The translations under genes were made by a program, and so were the position numbers. Below are positions 1-8,982 of a DNA stretch of 50,614 bases, in pieces (positions within the stretch are counted from its first letter, which is position 1; each line of letters opens with the position of its first letter). The notes beneath the pieces were generated by a model, which saw only the letters and a program-made list of their open reading frames with translations, searched no databases and was not told the DNA's origin. The stretch covers positions 1-50,614 of the forward strand of contig NZ_FZOL01000036.1 of assembly GCF_900188455.1 (NCBI RefSeq), given 5' to 3'. This stretch comes from Pseudomonas japonica (GTDB lineage: Bacteria; Pseudomonadota; Gammaproteobacteria; Pseudomonadales; Pseudomonadaceae).

Positions 1-130
1 TGTTCCTGCGGTCGCGCCTTCGCTACGCGCTTCTTTCAGCTTGGCCTCACGGCGTCCACCTTGCGTTTCACTACAGTTATCGTCACTCAGTCTGGCCACC
101 GCTTTCAGGTGACTGATTTTGGCCCATGCC

Positions 131-300
131 GGGCACACTGGGAGCGAGCTTGCTCGCGAAGCGCCGTGCGGACGGCGCTCGATCTCAAGGGCACTAGAAG
201 AGCATCGTCATGCACAGCGATGCGCCGCGCGGGCGGCGCTCGATCTGGAGGGCGCTGCAAGACTCAAGACAAGCACCTGACAGCCTCGATGCGCCCCCCA
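131..300 (+). repeat. Composite palindromic (BIME-like) repeat, copy 1
   Basis: Two GC-rich palindromic units lie in tandem (GCGCCGTGCGGACGGCGC near 161-178 and GCGCCGCGCGGGCGGCGC near 223-240). Each is followed by CTCGATCT, and a shared tail contains CAAGACTCAAGACA. The same composite occurs at 26050-26213 (inverted) and 26371-26550. The rest of 1-368 holds no gene I can support. The first 110 bases read as an open minus-strand frame that runs off the left edge and has no recognisable start or family. Confidence 0.75.
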
Positions 301-368
301 GGAGATTCGCCCGAACGCCCCACACCCCGTAAACTGTCCGGCCGTGCACTGCATACACCGAGAATTCC

Positions 369-749
369 ATGATCAACCCAGACATCACCTACATCCCCGA
401 CCCGGACCCGGAGTCGATCTCCTCCGACGTCACCGGTTTCAACGGCATCCTGATGTCCACCCAGATCCCGACCCGCGCCGACGGCAGCCTGGAACTGGGC
501 GATATCACCGCGCAGAGCGAATGCACCCTGCAGGCGCTGAAGGTCGCCCTGGAAAAGGCCGGCAGCGCCATGGACCGGGTCCTGCACCTGACCATCTACC
601 TGACCGACATGGCCGACCGCCCGGCCTTCAACGAGGTCTACCAGCGCTTCTTCAGCCAGCCATGGCCGGTGCGCGCCGCGGTCGGCGTGGCGGAACTGGC
701 GGTCGAAGGCATGAAGGTCGAAGTCACCGCCATGGCCGCCAAGGCCTGA
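369..749 (+). CDS. RidA/YjgF/YER057c-family protein
   Basis: This is a 126-residue single-domain protein of the usual RidA length. It has the family's features in order: an early segment resembling SxxVxxxxxLxxSTQIP, a middle section with QxxxxLxxLKVALEKAGSAMDRVLHLTIYL, and a C-terminal WPVRAAVGVAELA with the conserved Arg. RidA proteins are cytoplasmic trimers that hydrolyse reactive enamine/imine intermediates made by PLP enzymes; other subfamilies act on related substrates. The Arg and downstream Glu suggest an active deaminase, but the subfamily cannot be fixed by eye. The gene stands alone, upstream of rlhA and ahead of a perfect hairpin. The upstream Shine-Dalgarno is weak (CGAGAA), yet this ATG gives the full family length. 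Confidence 0.9.
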   Translation: MINPDITYIPDPDPESISSDVTGFNGILMSTQIPTRADGSLELGDITAQSECTLQALKVALEKAGSAMDRVLHLTIYLTDMADRPAFNEVYQRFFSQPWPVRAAVGVAELAVEGMKVEVTAMAAKA

Positions 750-755
750 CAGACA

Positions 756-780
756 GCGGTCCCACGACCTGTGGGACCGC
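756..780 (+). terminator. Perfect hairpin after the ridA-like gene
   Basis: A 10-bp perfect stem (GCGGTCCCAC / GTGGGACCGC) with a 5-nt loop begins 6 bases after the stop codon. No T-tract follows, so it may be a weak or bidirectional terminator, or a 3'-stabilising hairpin, rather than a classical intrinsic terminator. Confidence 0.5.
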
Positions 781-862
781 CATCGGGCAGCATTGGGATG
801 CCCGTCGGACGTTTCGCCGCTACAATGCGCGCCTTGACCGTGCCAAAGCCCAAAAAAACATT

Positions 863-2854
863 ATGTCCCTGCCCAAGAATCACCTGGAATTGCTCAGCCC
901 TGCCCGCGATGTCGCCATCGCCCGCGAGGCCATCCTGCATGGCGCCGACGCCGTGTACATCGGCGGCCCGAGCTTCGGCGCGCGGCACAACGCCTGCAAC
1001 GAAGTCAGCGAGATCGCCGAGCTGGTGAAGTTCGCCCGGCGCTACCACGCGCGCATCTTCACCACCATCAACACCATCCTTCACGACAACGAGCTGGAGC
1101 CGGCACGCAAGCTGATCCACCAGCTCTACGACGCCGGGGTCGACGCGCTGATCGTCCAGGACCTCGGGGTGATGGAACTGGATATCCCGCCGATCGAGCT
1201 GCACGCCAGCACCCAGACCGACATCCGCACCCTGGGCCGGGCAAAATTCCTCGATCAGGCAGGCTTCTCCCAGCTGGTGCTGGCTCGCGAGCTGAACCTC
1301 AAGGAAATCCGCGCCATCGCCGACGAGACCGACGCGGCGATCGAGTTCTTCATCCACGGCGCCCTGTGCGTGGCCTTCTCCGGCCAGTGCAACATCTCCC
1401 ACGCGCAGACCGGGCGCAGCGCCAACCGTGGCGACTGCTCCCAGGCCTGCCGCCTGCCCTACACCCTGAAGGATGAAAAAGGCGGCGTGATCGCCTACGA
1501 GAAGCACCTGCTGTCGATGAAGGACAACAACCAGAGCGCCAACCTGCGCGCCCTGGTGGAGGCCGGCGTGCGCTCGTTCAAGATCGAGGGGCGCTACAAG
1601 GACATGGGCTATGTGAAGAACATCACCGCCTATTACCGTCAACTGCTGGACAACATCCTCGAAGACCGCCCGGACCTGGCCCGCGCCTCCAGCGGACGTA
1701 CCGCGCACTTCTTCGTCCCGGACCCGGACAAGACCTTCCACCGCGGCAGCACCGACTACTTCGTCAGCGAGCGCAAGATCGACATCGGCGCCTTCGATTC
1801 GCCGACCTTCACCGGCCTGCTGGTGGGCGTGGTGGAGAAAGTCGGCAAGCGCGACATGCAGGTGGTGACCCATGAGCCGCTGTCCAACGGTGACGGCCTC
1901 AACGTGCTGGTCAAGCGCGAGGTGGTGGGTTTCCGCGCCAACATCGCCGAGCCGAAGGGCGAATTCGACGAAGACGGCGAAAAACGCTACCGCTACCGCG
2001 TCGAACCCAACGAAATGCCGGAAGGCCTGTACAAGCTGCGGCCGAACCATCCGCTGAGCCGCAACCTCGACCACAACTGGCAGCAGGCATTGCTCAAGAC
2101 CTCCGCCGAGCGGCGGATCGGCCTGTCCTGGAGCGCCCGCCTGCGCGAGGACGGCCTCGACCTGACGGCCACCAGCGAGGAAGGCATCAGCGCCAGCGCA
2201 CGCCTGGACGGCCCGTTCGGCGCCGCCAACAAGCCGCAGCAGGCGCTGGAGCAACTGCATGACCTGCTCGGCCAGCTGGGCACCACCCAGTACCACGCCG
2301 AGCACATCGAGCTGGATGCGCCGCAGGCGTACTTCATCCCCAACTCGCAGCTCAAGGCCCTGCGCCGCGAGGTGATCGAGGCGTTGACCGAAGCCCGTGT
2401 CGCCGCCCATCCGCGGGGTGGCCGCAAGGCGGAAACCACGCCGCCGCCGGTGTACCCGGAGTCGCACCTGTCGTTCCTGGCCAACGTCTACAACCACAAG
2501 GCCCGCGAGTTCTACCACCGCCATGGTGTGGAGCTGATCGACGCGGCCTACGAGGCCCATGAAGAACCGGGCGAAGTGCCGGTGATGATCACCAAGCACT
2601 GCCTGCGCTTCTCCTTCAACCTGTGCCCGAAACAGGCCAAGGGCGTGACCGGCGTGCGCACCAAGGTGGCGCCGATGCAACTGGTGCATGGCGATGAAGT
2701 GCTGACCCTGAAGTTCGACTGCAAGCCATGCGAAATGCATGTGATCGGCAAGATGAAGGGCCACATCCTCGACCTGCCGCAGCCGGGCAGCGCCGTGGTC
2801 GGCCATATCAGCGCCGAAGACCTGCTGAAGACCATTCCTCGCGCGCCCCACTGA
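863..2854 (+). CDS. rlhA: 23S rRNA 5-hydroxycytidine C2501 synthase (peptidase U32 family)
   Basis: The protein has 663 residues and is co-linear over its full length with my memory of E. coli RlhA (YdcP, about 650 residues). It opens HLELLSPARDVAIAREAILH, has the U32 core with FFIHGALCVAFSGQC, then SQACRLPYTL and SFKIEGRYKD. It ends with the C-terminal extension containing ITKHCLRFSFNLCP and FDCKPCEM. RlhA is needed for hydroxylation of C2501 of 23S rRNA and belongs to a family now seen as RNA-hydroxylating rather than proteolytic. The Cys pattern (GQC, SQAC, KHC, CPKQ, CKPC) suits an Fe-S or metal site. The ATG at 863 aligns with the E. coli start; the open frame runs further upstream but lacks homology. 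No strong Shine-Dalgarno is seen. It is longer than the paralogue TrhP (YegQ), which lacks the C-terminal extension. Confidence 0.93.
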   Translation: MSLPKNHLELLSPARDVAIAREAILHGADAVYIGGPSFGARHNACNEVSEIAELVKFARRYHARIFTTINTILHDNELEPARKLIHQLYDAGVDALIVQDLGVMELDIPPIELHASTQTDIRTLGRAKFLDQAGFSQLVLARELNLKEIRAIADETDAAIEFFIHGALCVAFSGQCNISHAQTGRSANRGDCSQACRLPYTLKDEKGGVIAYEKHLLSMKDNNQSANLRALVEAGVRSFKIEGRYKDMGYVKNITAYYRQLLDNILEDRPDLARASSGRTAHFFVPDPDKTFHRGSTDYFVSERKIDIGAFDSPTFTGLLVGVVEKVGKRDMQVVTHEPLSNGDGLNVLVKREVVGFRANIAEPKGEFDEDGEKRYRYRVEPNEMPEGLYKLRPNHPLSRNLDHNWQQALLKTSAERRIGLSWSARLREDGLDLTATSEEGISASARLDGPFGAANKPQQALEQLHDLLGQLGTTQYHAEHIELDAPQAYFIPNSQLKALRREVIEALTEARVAAHPRGGRKAETTPPPVYPESHLSFLANVYNHKAREFYHRHGVELIDAAYEAHEEPGEVPVMITKHCLRFSFNLCPKQAKGVTGVRTKVAPMQLVHGDEVLTLKFDCKPCEMHVIGKMKGHILDLPQPGSAVVGHISAEDLLKTIPRAPH

Positions 2855-3293
2855 GGCGCCATCAGGCACTGTTCTTGCCTGTTTCACACCTTGCATCGCT
2901 CCCACGGGGGCGGTGCAGGCCTCGATGCATCTGTCGCGATCCGACCGGCAACAACCCGCTCTTTGCGCAAAATGTAGGAAATCTTGATATCATCTGTGCG
3001 ATTTTTCCTACACGACATCAGGGCCAACCCCTGCAAACGCTGTAGGGGATCTCCTTAAGTAGCATTCAACTTTTGGGATTTCGGGCCGATGCACCGGATG
3101 CGGGCCGAGCCAGAGCGGTTCAGAATAAAGTCAAAAATACGGCGCTTTATTTTTGTTGTACGCAAAACCTGCGAACAGCAACCGTAAATAAACAAATTAT
3201 TGACACAATTATTTTGATATCACACCCTTACGCACTTGGAAGTCCTGATCTGCCCTTCTGTAATCCAGATAGCCGTAGGCTGGAAGTACAACC
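2855..3293 (+). promoter_or_regulatory. rlhA-wss intergenic region with inverted repeat and putative wss promoter
   Basis: These 439 bases contain no supported gene and become AT-rich from about 3130. A perfect 9-bp inverted repeat (TGTAGGAAA at 2973-2981, TTTCCTACA at 3004-3012) brackets a 22-base spacer. A TTGACA hexamer at 3200-3205 is a candidate -35, though no good -10 follows at standard spacing. ATTGAC at 3199-3204, within an AT-rich context, matches the right half of the published FleQ consensus; FleQ controls wss in P. fluorescens. The left half does not match, so operator status is only a suggestion. Confidence 0.45.
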
Positions 3294-4454
3294 ATGAGTC
3301 AAGCGGACGATATTGGAAAGCTGTTCCACAGATTTGGAGCAAGTGCCGACAGTTATAGGGAAATAAACACTGAATTCGAGTATTTCGAGTCGGCTGCGCC
3401 AGCGGCCGAACCGAGCTCGGTGAAGCCTGTCGCAATCAACCTGGTCGAGCTCAAGCGCGCGCCAGCCCCCAGCCCCGCCACGCCCGCAGAGGTCGTAGCG
3501 CCGGCGCCGCGTGCGCGGCTCGCGGAACCCGCGGCGGTCGCTGTCGCGGTGCCCGTGCCCGTGGAGGCGCCCGCCGGCTCCCTGCGTGATCGCCTCCAGG
3601 CCCTGGCTCGCGAACGTCGTGCCCTCGCCGAGGAACACAACCGCCGCGCCCTCGACCGGGCCCTGCGCACGCAGTCGGCACAGCGGCCGAAGGCCCGGGT
3701 CATCGCCGTGGTGTCAGCCAAGGGCGGTGTCGGCAAGAGCACCCTGGTCGCGTCGCTCGGCAGGCTGCTCAAGCGCAGCGGCGGACGCACCGTGCTGCTC
3801 GATCTCGACCCGCAGAACGCCCTGGTCAGCCATCTGCAGGTGCCCCGCGCCAGTGCCGGCATCAACCAGGCGCGCCTGGACGATGGCGGCTGGAGCGAGG
3901 TCTGCGTGCAGACCGTCGCCGGCATCGACTGCCTGCCGTTCGGTCCGAGCAACGCCGCCGATCAGCGCGACTTTGAAGCGCAACTGGTGGCCAATCCGGC
4001 GTACCTGATGGAACAACTGGCCGACCTTGACCTGGGCAAGGACGACCTGCTGCTGATCGACACCGCCAGTGGCGCCTCGCCGTGGCTGCATCAGGTCCTG
4101 GCGATCGCCGACCAGGTGCTCGCCGTAACCCTGGCCGACGCCGCGTCCTATATCGTCCTCGACAAACTGCAAAGCTGGCTCGCGGCCCTGCGCCCCGCCG
4201 ACTGCGCCTTCCTGGTCAACCAGGTGGACGCGCGCAACCCGTTGAGCCAGGACATGAGCGAAGTCCTGCGTCAGCAACTGGGCAGCCAGTGGCTGGCCGC
4301 CATACCGCTGGACCACCAGCTCGGCGAAGCCCTGGCGTTCGACTACGACCCCTTCCAGCAAACCGACAGCCCCGCCTGCCAGGCTCTGCGCAACGTCGCC
4401 GAAGCGCTGGCCCAACGAATCGAGCAGCACCGCGAAGAAACCAGCGCCTCATGA
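3294..4454 (+). CDS. wssA: Cellulose synthesis ParA/MinD-like ATPase (WssA/BcsQ type)
   Basis: The protein has 386 residues. A deviant Walker A (KGGVGKST, residues 143-150) follows a 130-residue N-terminal extension rich in Pro and Ala. A Walker A' aspartate pair lies in LLDLDPQNA and a Walker B-like segment in DLLLIDTASG. The first 25 residues (DDIGKLF, FGASADSY, REI) resemble the short BcsR accessory protein, so this looks like a BcsR-BcsQ fusion. BcsR and BcsQ support assembly and activity of the inner-membrane synthase in E. coli, and WssA is thought to place the complex in Pseudomonas. It is the first gene of the operon and overlaps wssB by 4 bases (ATGA). The second MinD-like gene, wssJ, found at the end of the SBW25 operon, is absent here. 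Confidence 0.9.
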   Translation: MSQADDIGKLFHRFGASADSYREINTEFEYFESAAPAAEPSSVKPVAINLVELKRAPAPSPATPAEVVAPAPRARLAEPAAVAVAVPVPVEAPAGSLRDRLQALARERRALAEEHNRRALDRALRTQSAQRPKARVIAVVSAKGGVGKSTLVASLGRLLKRSGGRTVLLDLDPQNALVSHLQVPRASAGINQARLDDGGWSEVCVQTVAGIDCLPFGPSNAADQRDFEAQLVANPAYLMEQLADLDLGKDDLLLIDTASGASPWLHQVLAIADQVLAVTLADAASYIVLDKLQSWLAALRPADCAFLVNQVDARNPLSQDMSEVLRQQLGSQWLAAIPLDHQLGEALAFDYDPFQQTDSPACQALRNVAEALAQRIEQHREETSAS

Positions 4455-6676
4455 CCGCCCAACTCAAACCGACGCCGGCCCTGCCGACGTCCAGGGGAGC
4501 GCGGGCGCAAGCCTGGTTCGCCCGCCTGGAACAGCTGCCGCATGGCCTGAAGCTGACCCTGAAGATCGCCGCCGCCGTGGTCGGTCTGCTCCTGCTCGTC
4601 GCCGTGGTCACCGCGCCGCTGGACCTGGAGCATCAGTTCGCCTTCGCCCTGCTGTGCTTCACCCTGCTGCTGATCCTGCGCAAGATCCCCGGGCGCCTGA
4701 CGGTGCTGGCGATGATCGCGCTGTCGCTGATCGCCACCCTGCGCTATGTGTACTGGCGCCTGACCGACACCCTCGGCTTCGACAACTGGCTGGACATGTT
4801 CTTCGGCTACGGCCTGGTGGCCGCCGAGACCTACGCCCTGGTCATCCTCGCCTTCGGCTACATGCAGACCGCCTGGCCGCTCAAGCGCAAGCCGAAGATC
4901 CTCAGCCTGCCGCCGGAACAGTGGCCGGTGGTGGATGTGTTCGTGCCGACCTACAACGAAGAGCTGAGCATCGTCAAACTCACCGTGCTCGCCGCCCAGG
5001 CCATGGACTGGCCGCGGGACAAGCTGCGCGTGCACATCCTCGATGACGGCCGCCGCGACGAGTTTCGCGAGTTCGCCCGGCAGATCGGGGTCAGCTACAT
5101 CGTTCGCGACAACAACCGCCACGCCAAGGCCGGCAACCTCAACGAGGCACTGAAGATCACCGACGGCGAATTCGTGGCGATCTTCGACGCCGACCACGTG
5201 CCGACCCGCTCCTTCCTCCAGGTGACCATGGGCTGGCTGGTCGCCGACCCGAAGCTGTCGCTGCTGCAGACCCCGCACTTCTTCTTTTCCGCGGACCCGT
5301 TCGAGAAGAACCTCGACACCTTCCGCTCGGTGCCCAACGAAGGCGAACTGTTCTACGGCCTGGTGCAGGACGGCAACGACCTGTGGAACGCCACCTTCTT
5401 CTGCGGCTCCTGCGCGGTGATCCGCCGTACCCACCTGCTGGAAGTCGGCGGCGTGGCGGTGGAAACCGTGACTGAGGACGCCCACACCGCGCTCAAGCTC
5501 AACCGCAGGGGCTACAACACCGCCTACCTGGCCATTCCCCAGGCCGCGGGCCTGGCCACCGAGAGCCTGTCGCGCCACATCAACCAGCGGATCCGCTGGG
5601 CGCGGGGCATGGCGCAGATCTTCCGCACCGACAACCCGTTCACCGGCAAGGGCCTGAGCTTCGGCCAGCGGGTCTGCTACGTGAACGCCATGCTGCACTT
5701 CTTCTATGGCCTGCCGCGTCTGGTGTTCCTCACCGCACCGCTGGCCTTCCTGATCTTCGATGCGAAGATCTTCCACGCCTCGGCGCTGATGATCACCGCC
5801 TACGTGCTGCCGCACATCTTCCACGCCAGCCTGACCAACTCGCGAATCCAGGGGCGTTTCCGCCACTCGTTCTGGAACGAGGTCTACGAGTCGGTACTGG
5901 CCTGGTACATCATGCGTCCGGTGCTGGTGGCCCTGATCAACCCGAAGATCGGCGGCTTCAACGTCACCGACAAGGGCGGGATCATCGAGAAGGACTACTT
6001 CGACTGGAAGCTGGCCCGGCCTTATATCGTCCTGCTCGTGCTGAACCTGATCGGCATCGTCTGCGGCGTGGTCCAGCTGATCATCGGCGATCCGGACGCC
6101 ACGGTGACCCTGATCATCAACCTCGGCTGGACCCTGTACAACGTGATCATGACCAGCGCCGCCGTGGCGGTCGCCAGTGAATCGCGCCAGGTCCGCACCG
6201 AGCCGCGGGTGCATGCCGAGCTGCCGGTGCGCCTGAACCTGCCCGACGGCCGCGTCGTCGAGTGCTGCACCGTCGACTTCTCGCAGAGCGGCATGGGGCT
6301 CAAGCTGCCGGCCGACCTGGCCCTGAGCAAGGACCTGGAAGTCCAGGTCACCCTGTACCGCGGCGGCCAGACCTGCGAACTGCCGGCGCGGGTGATGTTC
6401 TCGCGCAACGGCATGGCCGGCCTGCGCTTCCGCGAACTGACCCTGCGCCAGCAGAGCGACATGGTCCGTCTGACCTTCTCCCGCGCCGATACCTGGGCTT
6501 CGACCTGGGGCGGCGCCAAGACCGACACGCCGCTGCATGCCCTGCGCGATGTCAGCCGGGTGGGCCTGCGCGGCATGTACGACCTGTCCAGGGCGACCCT
6601 GGCCGCGCTGCGTCACCGCCGCTATTTCCGCAAGAACCCTTCTTCCCCTTCCGAACCGGTAATGGAAACGCAATGA
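4451..6676 (+). CDS. wssB: Cellulose synthase catalytic subunit (BcsA)
   Basis: The protein has 741 residues. Membrane segments lie at about 37-55, 65-77, 83-98 and 118-138. A GT2 domain follows with all catalytic motifs: DDG at 198-200, DAD at 246-248, TED at 341-343 and QRIRW at 379-383. More membrane helices follow, then a C-terminal PilZ domain with RxxxR at 582-586 and DFSQSG at 609-614. It polymerises UDP-glucose into beta-1,4-glucan at the inner membrane and feeds the chain through its own channel. The intact PilZ motifs indicate c-di-GMP activation. The start was chosen at the 4-base overlap with wssA because the longer open frame upstream is only a shadow of wssA. No key residue is missing. 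Confidence 0.96.
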   Translation: MTAQLKPTPALPTSRGARAQAWFARLEQLPHGLKLTLKIAAAVVGLLLLVAVVTAPLDLEHQFAFALLCFTLLLILRKIPGRLTVLAMIALSLIATLRYVYWRLTDTLGFDNWLDMFFGYGLVAAETYALVILAFGYMQTAWPLKRKPKILSLPPEQWPVVDVFVPTYNEELSIVKLTVLAAQAMDWPRDKLRVHILDDGRRDEFREFARQIGVSYIVRDNNRHAKAGNLNEALKITDGEFVAIFDADHVPTRSFLQVTMGWLVADPKLSLLQTPHFFFSADPFEKNLDTFRSVPNEGELFYGLVQDGNDLWNATFFCGSCAVIRRTHLLEVGGVAVETVTEDAHTALKLNRRGYNTAYLAIPQAAGLATESLSRHINQRIRWARGMAQIFRTDNPFTGKGLSFGQRVCYVNAMLHFFYGLPRLVFLTAPLAFLIFDAKIFHASALMITAYVLPHIFHASLTNSRIQGRFRHSFWNEVYESVLAWYIMRPVLVALINPKIGGFNVTDKGGIIEKDYFDWKLARPYIVLLVLNLIGIVCGVVQLIIGDPDATVTLIINLGWTLYNVIMTSAAVAVASESRQVRTEPRVHAELPVRLNLPDGRVVECCTVDFSQSGMGLKLPADLALSKDLEVQVTLYRGGQTCELPARVMFSRNGMAGLRFRELTLRQQSDMVRLTFSRADTWASTWGGAKTDTPLHALRDVSRVGLRGMYDLSRATLAALRHRRYFRKNPSSPSEPVMETQ

Positions 6677-8979
6677 CCGTCCAGGCTCCCAGTGCCCACC
6701 CCGTGAATGCCCTGCGCTACCCGCGCACACTGCTGGCCTGCGCCCTGCTCCTGGCTGGCGCGGCCCAGGCCGAGGAGATCTCGCCCGTCGCGCCCGAGCC
6801 GCCGGCGGCGGAAGAGATGCCGGTCGCGGCAGCCGAGACCTCCGGCTACCGCATGACCTTCAAGGAGCTGGGCAAGGACTACACCATGAGTCTGCGCGGC
6901 ATCGACTCGTCCGACACGGTCAACTTCGACATGCGTGCCGACGAGGTGGTGACCGGGGCCCAGCTGAGCCTGCAGTATTCCTACTCGCCGGCCCTGCTCA
7001 CCGATCTGTCGCAGATCAACATCATGGTCAACGACGAAGTCGCCGCCAGCCTGGCGCTGCCGAAGGAAACCGCCGGCAGCGTGCAGAAGCAGACGGTGAC
7101 GATCCCGCCGTACCTGATCACCGAGTTCAACCGCCTCAGCGTGCAACTGGTCGGGCACTACACCATGCAGTGCGAAGACCCGCTGCACTCCAGCCTGTGG
7201 GCCAAGATCAGCAGCGACAGCCAGCTGAGCATCCAGGTGTCCCAGGTCGAGCTGCCCAACGACCTCGCCGCCCTGCCCCTGCCGTTCTTCGATCGCCGCG
7301 ACCGGCGCGCCCTGGAGCTGCCGTTCGTGTTCGCCGCGGCACCGGACAACAGCGTGCTGGAAGCCGCCGGCGCGGTATCGTCGTGGCTCGGCGCCCTGGC
7401 CAGCTACCGTGGCGCGCGCTTCTCCACGACCATCCAGGAACTGCCGGCCAAGGGCAACGGCATCGTCATGGTCAACAGCAGCCAGGCCAGCCACCTCGGC
7501 GGCCTCGACCTGCCGGCGGTGCAGGGCCCGAGCCTGGCCATCGTCAGCAACCCCAACGACCGCTTCGGCAAGCTGCTGGTGATCGCCGGCCGCGACAGCA
7601 GCGAGATCAAGCGCGCCGCCACCGCCCTGGTGGTGGGCAGCCGCAACCTGTCCGGGCAGAGCGTGCAGATCGACGCCGTGGACATTCTCGTCCCGCGCAA
7701 GCCCTACGATGCGCCGAACTGGCTGCCCAGCGACCGCCCGGTGCGCCTCGGCGAGCTGGTCCCGCAGCGCCAGCTCAACGTCGCCGGCTACGCCCCGGCG
7801 ATGATCACCGTGCCGGTGCGCCTGCCGCCGGACCTGTTCAACTGGCGCGAGGCCGGTGCGCGGCTCAACCTCAAGTACCGCTACACGCCGCCGCAGAACG
7901 CCAGCAACTCGTCGCTGATGGTCAGCTTCAACGACACCTTCATCCGCTCGCTGAACCTGCCGTCGGTCAACGACATGGGCACCGCGCAGAACCTGCTGGC
8001 CACGCTGAAGACCGACGACAGCCTGGTCCGCGAGGCCAGCATCCTGCTGCCGCTGGACGCGGTGGCCCTGCAGTCGCGCCTGCAGTTCCGCTACATGTAC
8101 GACTACACCAAGCAGGGCGAATGCAACGACATCATCATCGACAACATGCGCGGTGCCATCGACCCGGACTCGACGTTCGACCTGAGCGGTTATGAGCACT
8201 TCATGGCGATGCCCAACCTCGGTGTGTTCAAGGACAGCGGCTTCCCCTTCACGCGCATGGCCGACCTGTCGCAGACCGCGGTGATCCTGCCCAACGGTGC
8301 CGGTCAGGCCGAGTGGAACGCCTACCTGACCGTGCTCGGGCGCTTCGGCGAGTCCACCGGCTACCCGGCCACCGCGGTCAGCGTGGCCCAGGCCGATGGC
8401 GTCGCGGCGCTGGCCGACAAGGACCTGCTGGTGCTGGCCTCCGGCGCCAACCAGCCGCTGCTGGAAGCCTGGGCCGAGCACCTGCCGAGCAAGACCGTGG
8501 ACAACAAGCGCTATATCGAATTCTCCGACCTGCCCCTGCGCCTGCGCGAATGGATCAGCCCGGACCCGGTGGCCAACCTGCGCAAGGCCCGCGGCGCCCT
8601 GACCCTGAGTGGCGACAGCGGCGCATCCTGGCTCAGCGGCTTCGAGTCGCCCCTGAAAAGCGGACGCAGCGTGGTCCTGCTGAACAGCCCGCAGGCACAG
8701 CACCTGAGCGAGATCACCGACGCCCTGATCGGCGGCGAGCACTACACCCAGTCCCTGCAGGGCAGCCTGGTGGTGATCAAGGGCAAGAGCATCCAGTCGC
8801 TGGTGGCGGAAGAGTCCTACTACGTCGGCCAGCTCAGCCCGTTCAAGTACCTCCAGTGGCTGCTCTCGCGGCATGTCTTCCTGCTGCTCGGCCTGACCGT
8901 CGCGGGCATCGCCCTGGTCAGCCTGGCGGCCTATTTCTCGCTGCGCGCGGTAGCCCGTCGGCGCCTCAAGGACGAATGA
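6673..8979 (+). CDS. wssC: Cellulose synthase periplasmic subunit (BcsB)
   Basis: The protein has 768 residues, the usual BcsB length. An N-terminal signal (hydrophobic stretch LLACALLLAGAAQA) is followed by paired carbohydrate-binding and flavodoxin-like domains across the periplasmic part. A single C-terminal membrane anchor at about residues 735-757 (LLLGLTVAGIALVSLAAYF) is followed by a basic tail. BcsB guides the nascent glucan across the periplasm and its C-terminal helix is required for BcsA activity. The start overlaps the wssB stop by 4 bases (ATGA), implying translational coupling. The sequence is intact. Confidence 0.93.
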   Translation: MTVQAPSAHPVNALRYPRTLLACALLLAGAAQAEEISPVAPEPPAAEEMPVAAAETSGYRMTFKELGKDYTMSLRGIDSSDTVNFDMRADEVVTGAQLSLQYSYSPALLTDLSQINIMVNDEVAASLALPKETAGSVQKQTVTIPPYLITEFNRLSVQLVGHYTMQCEDPLHSSLWAKISSDSQLSIQVSQVELPNDLAALPLPFFDRRDRRALELPFVFAAAPDNSVLEAAGAVSSWLGALASYRGARFSTTIQELPAKGNGIVMVNSSQASHLGGLDLPAVQGPSLAIVSNPNDRFGKLLVIAGRDSSEIKRAATALVVGSRNLSGQSVQIDAVDILVPRKPYDAPNWLPSDRPVRLGELVPQRQLNVAGYAPAMITVPVRLPPDLFNWREAGARLNLKYRYTPPQNASNSSLMVSFNDTFIRSLNLPSVNDMGTAQNLLATLKTDDSLVREASILLPLDAVALQSRLQFRYMYDYTKQGECNDIIIDNMRGAIDPDSTFDLSGYEHFMAMPNLGVFKDSGFPFTRMADLSQTAVILPNGAGQAEWNAYLTVLGRFGESTGYPATAVSVAQADGVAALADKDLLVLASGANQPLLEAWAEHLPSKTVDNKRYIEFSDLPLRLREWISPDPVANLRKARGALTLSGDSGASWLSGFESPLKSGRSVVLLNSPQAQHLSEITDALIGGEHYTQSLQGSLVVIKGKSIQSLVAEESYYVGQLSPFKYLQWLLSRHVFLLLGLTVAGIALVSLAAYFSLRAVARRRLKDE

Positions 8980-8982
8980 ACC

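Noticed and set aside
1..110. Open minus-strand frame reading ...GGRREAKLKEARSEGATAG at the left edge
   Set aside because: It runs off the window, has no recognisable start or family, and lies in repeat-rich DNA. It could be a repeat-derived frame, so no gene is claimed.
61..388. Frames over the composite repeat
   Set aside because: They are built from palindromic repeats and share wording with frames over the other two copies.
638..2905. Long antisense frame opposite rlhA (755 residues)
   Set aside because: High-GC antisense shadow of rlhA with low-complexity composition. The same applies to the 1,172-residue frame opposite wssC-wssD and similar frames throughout.
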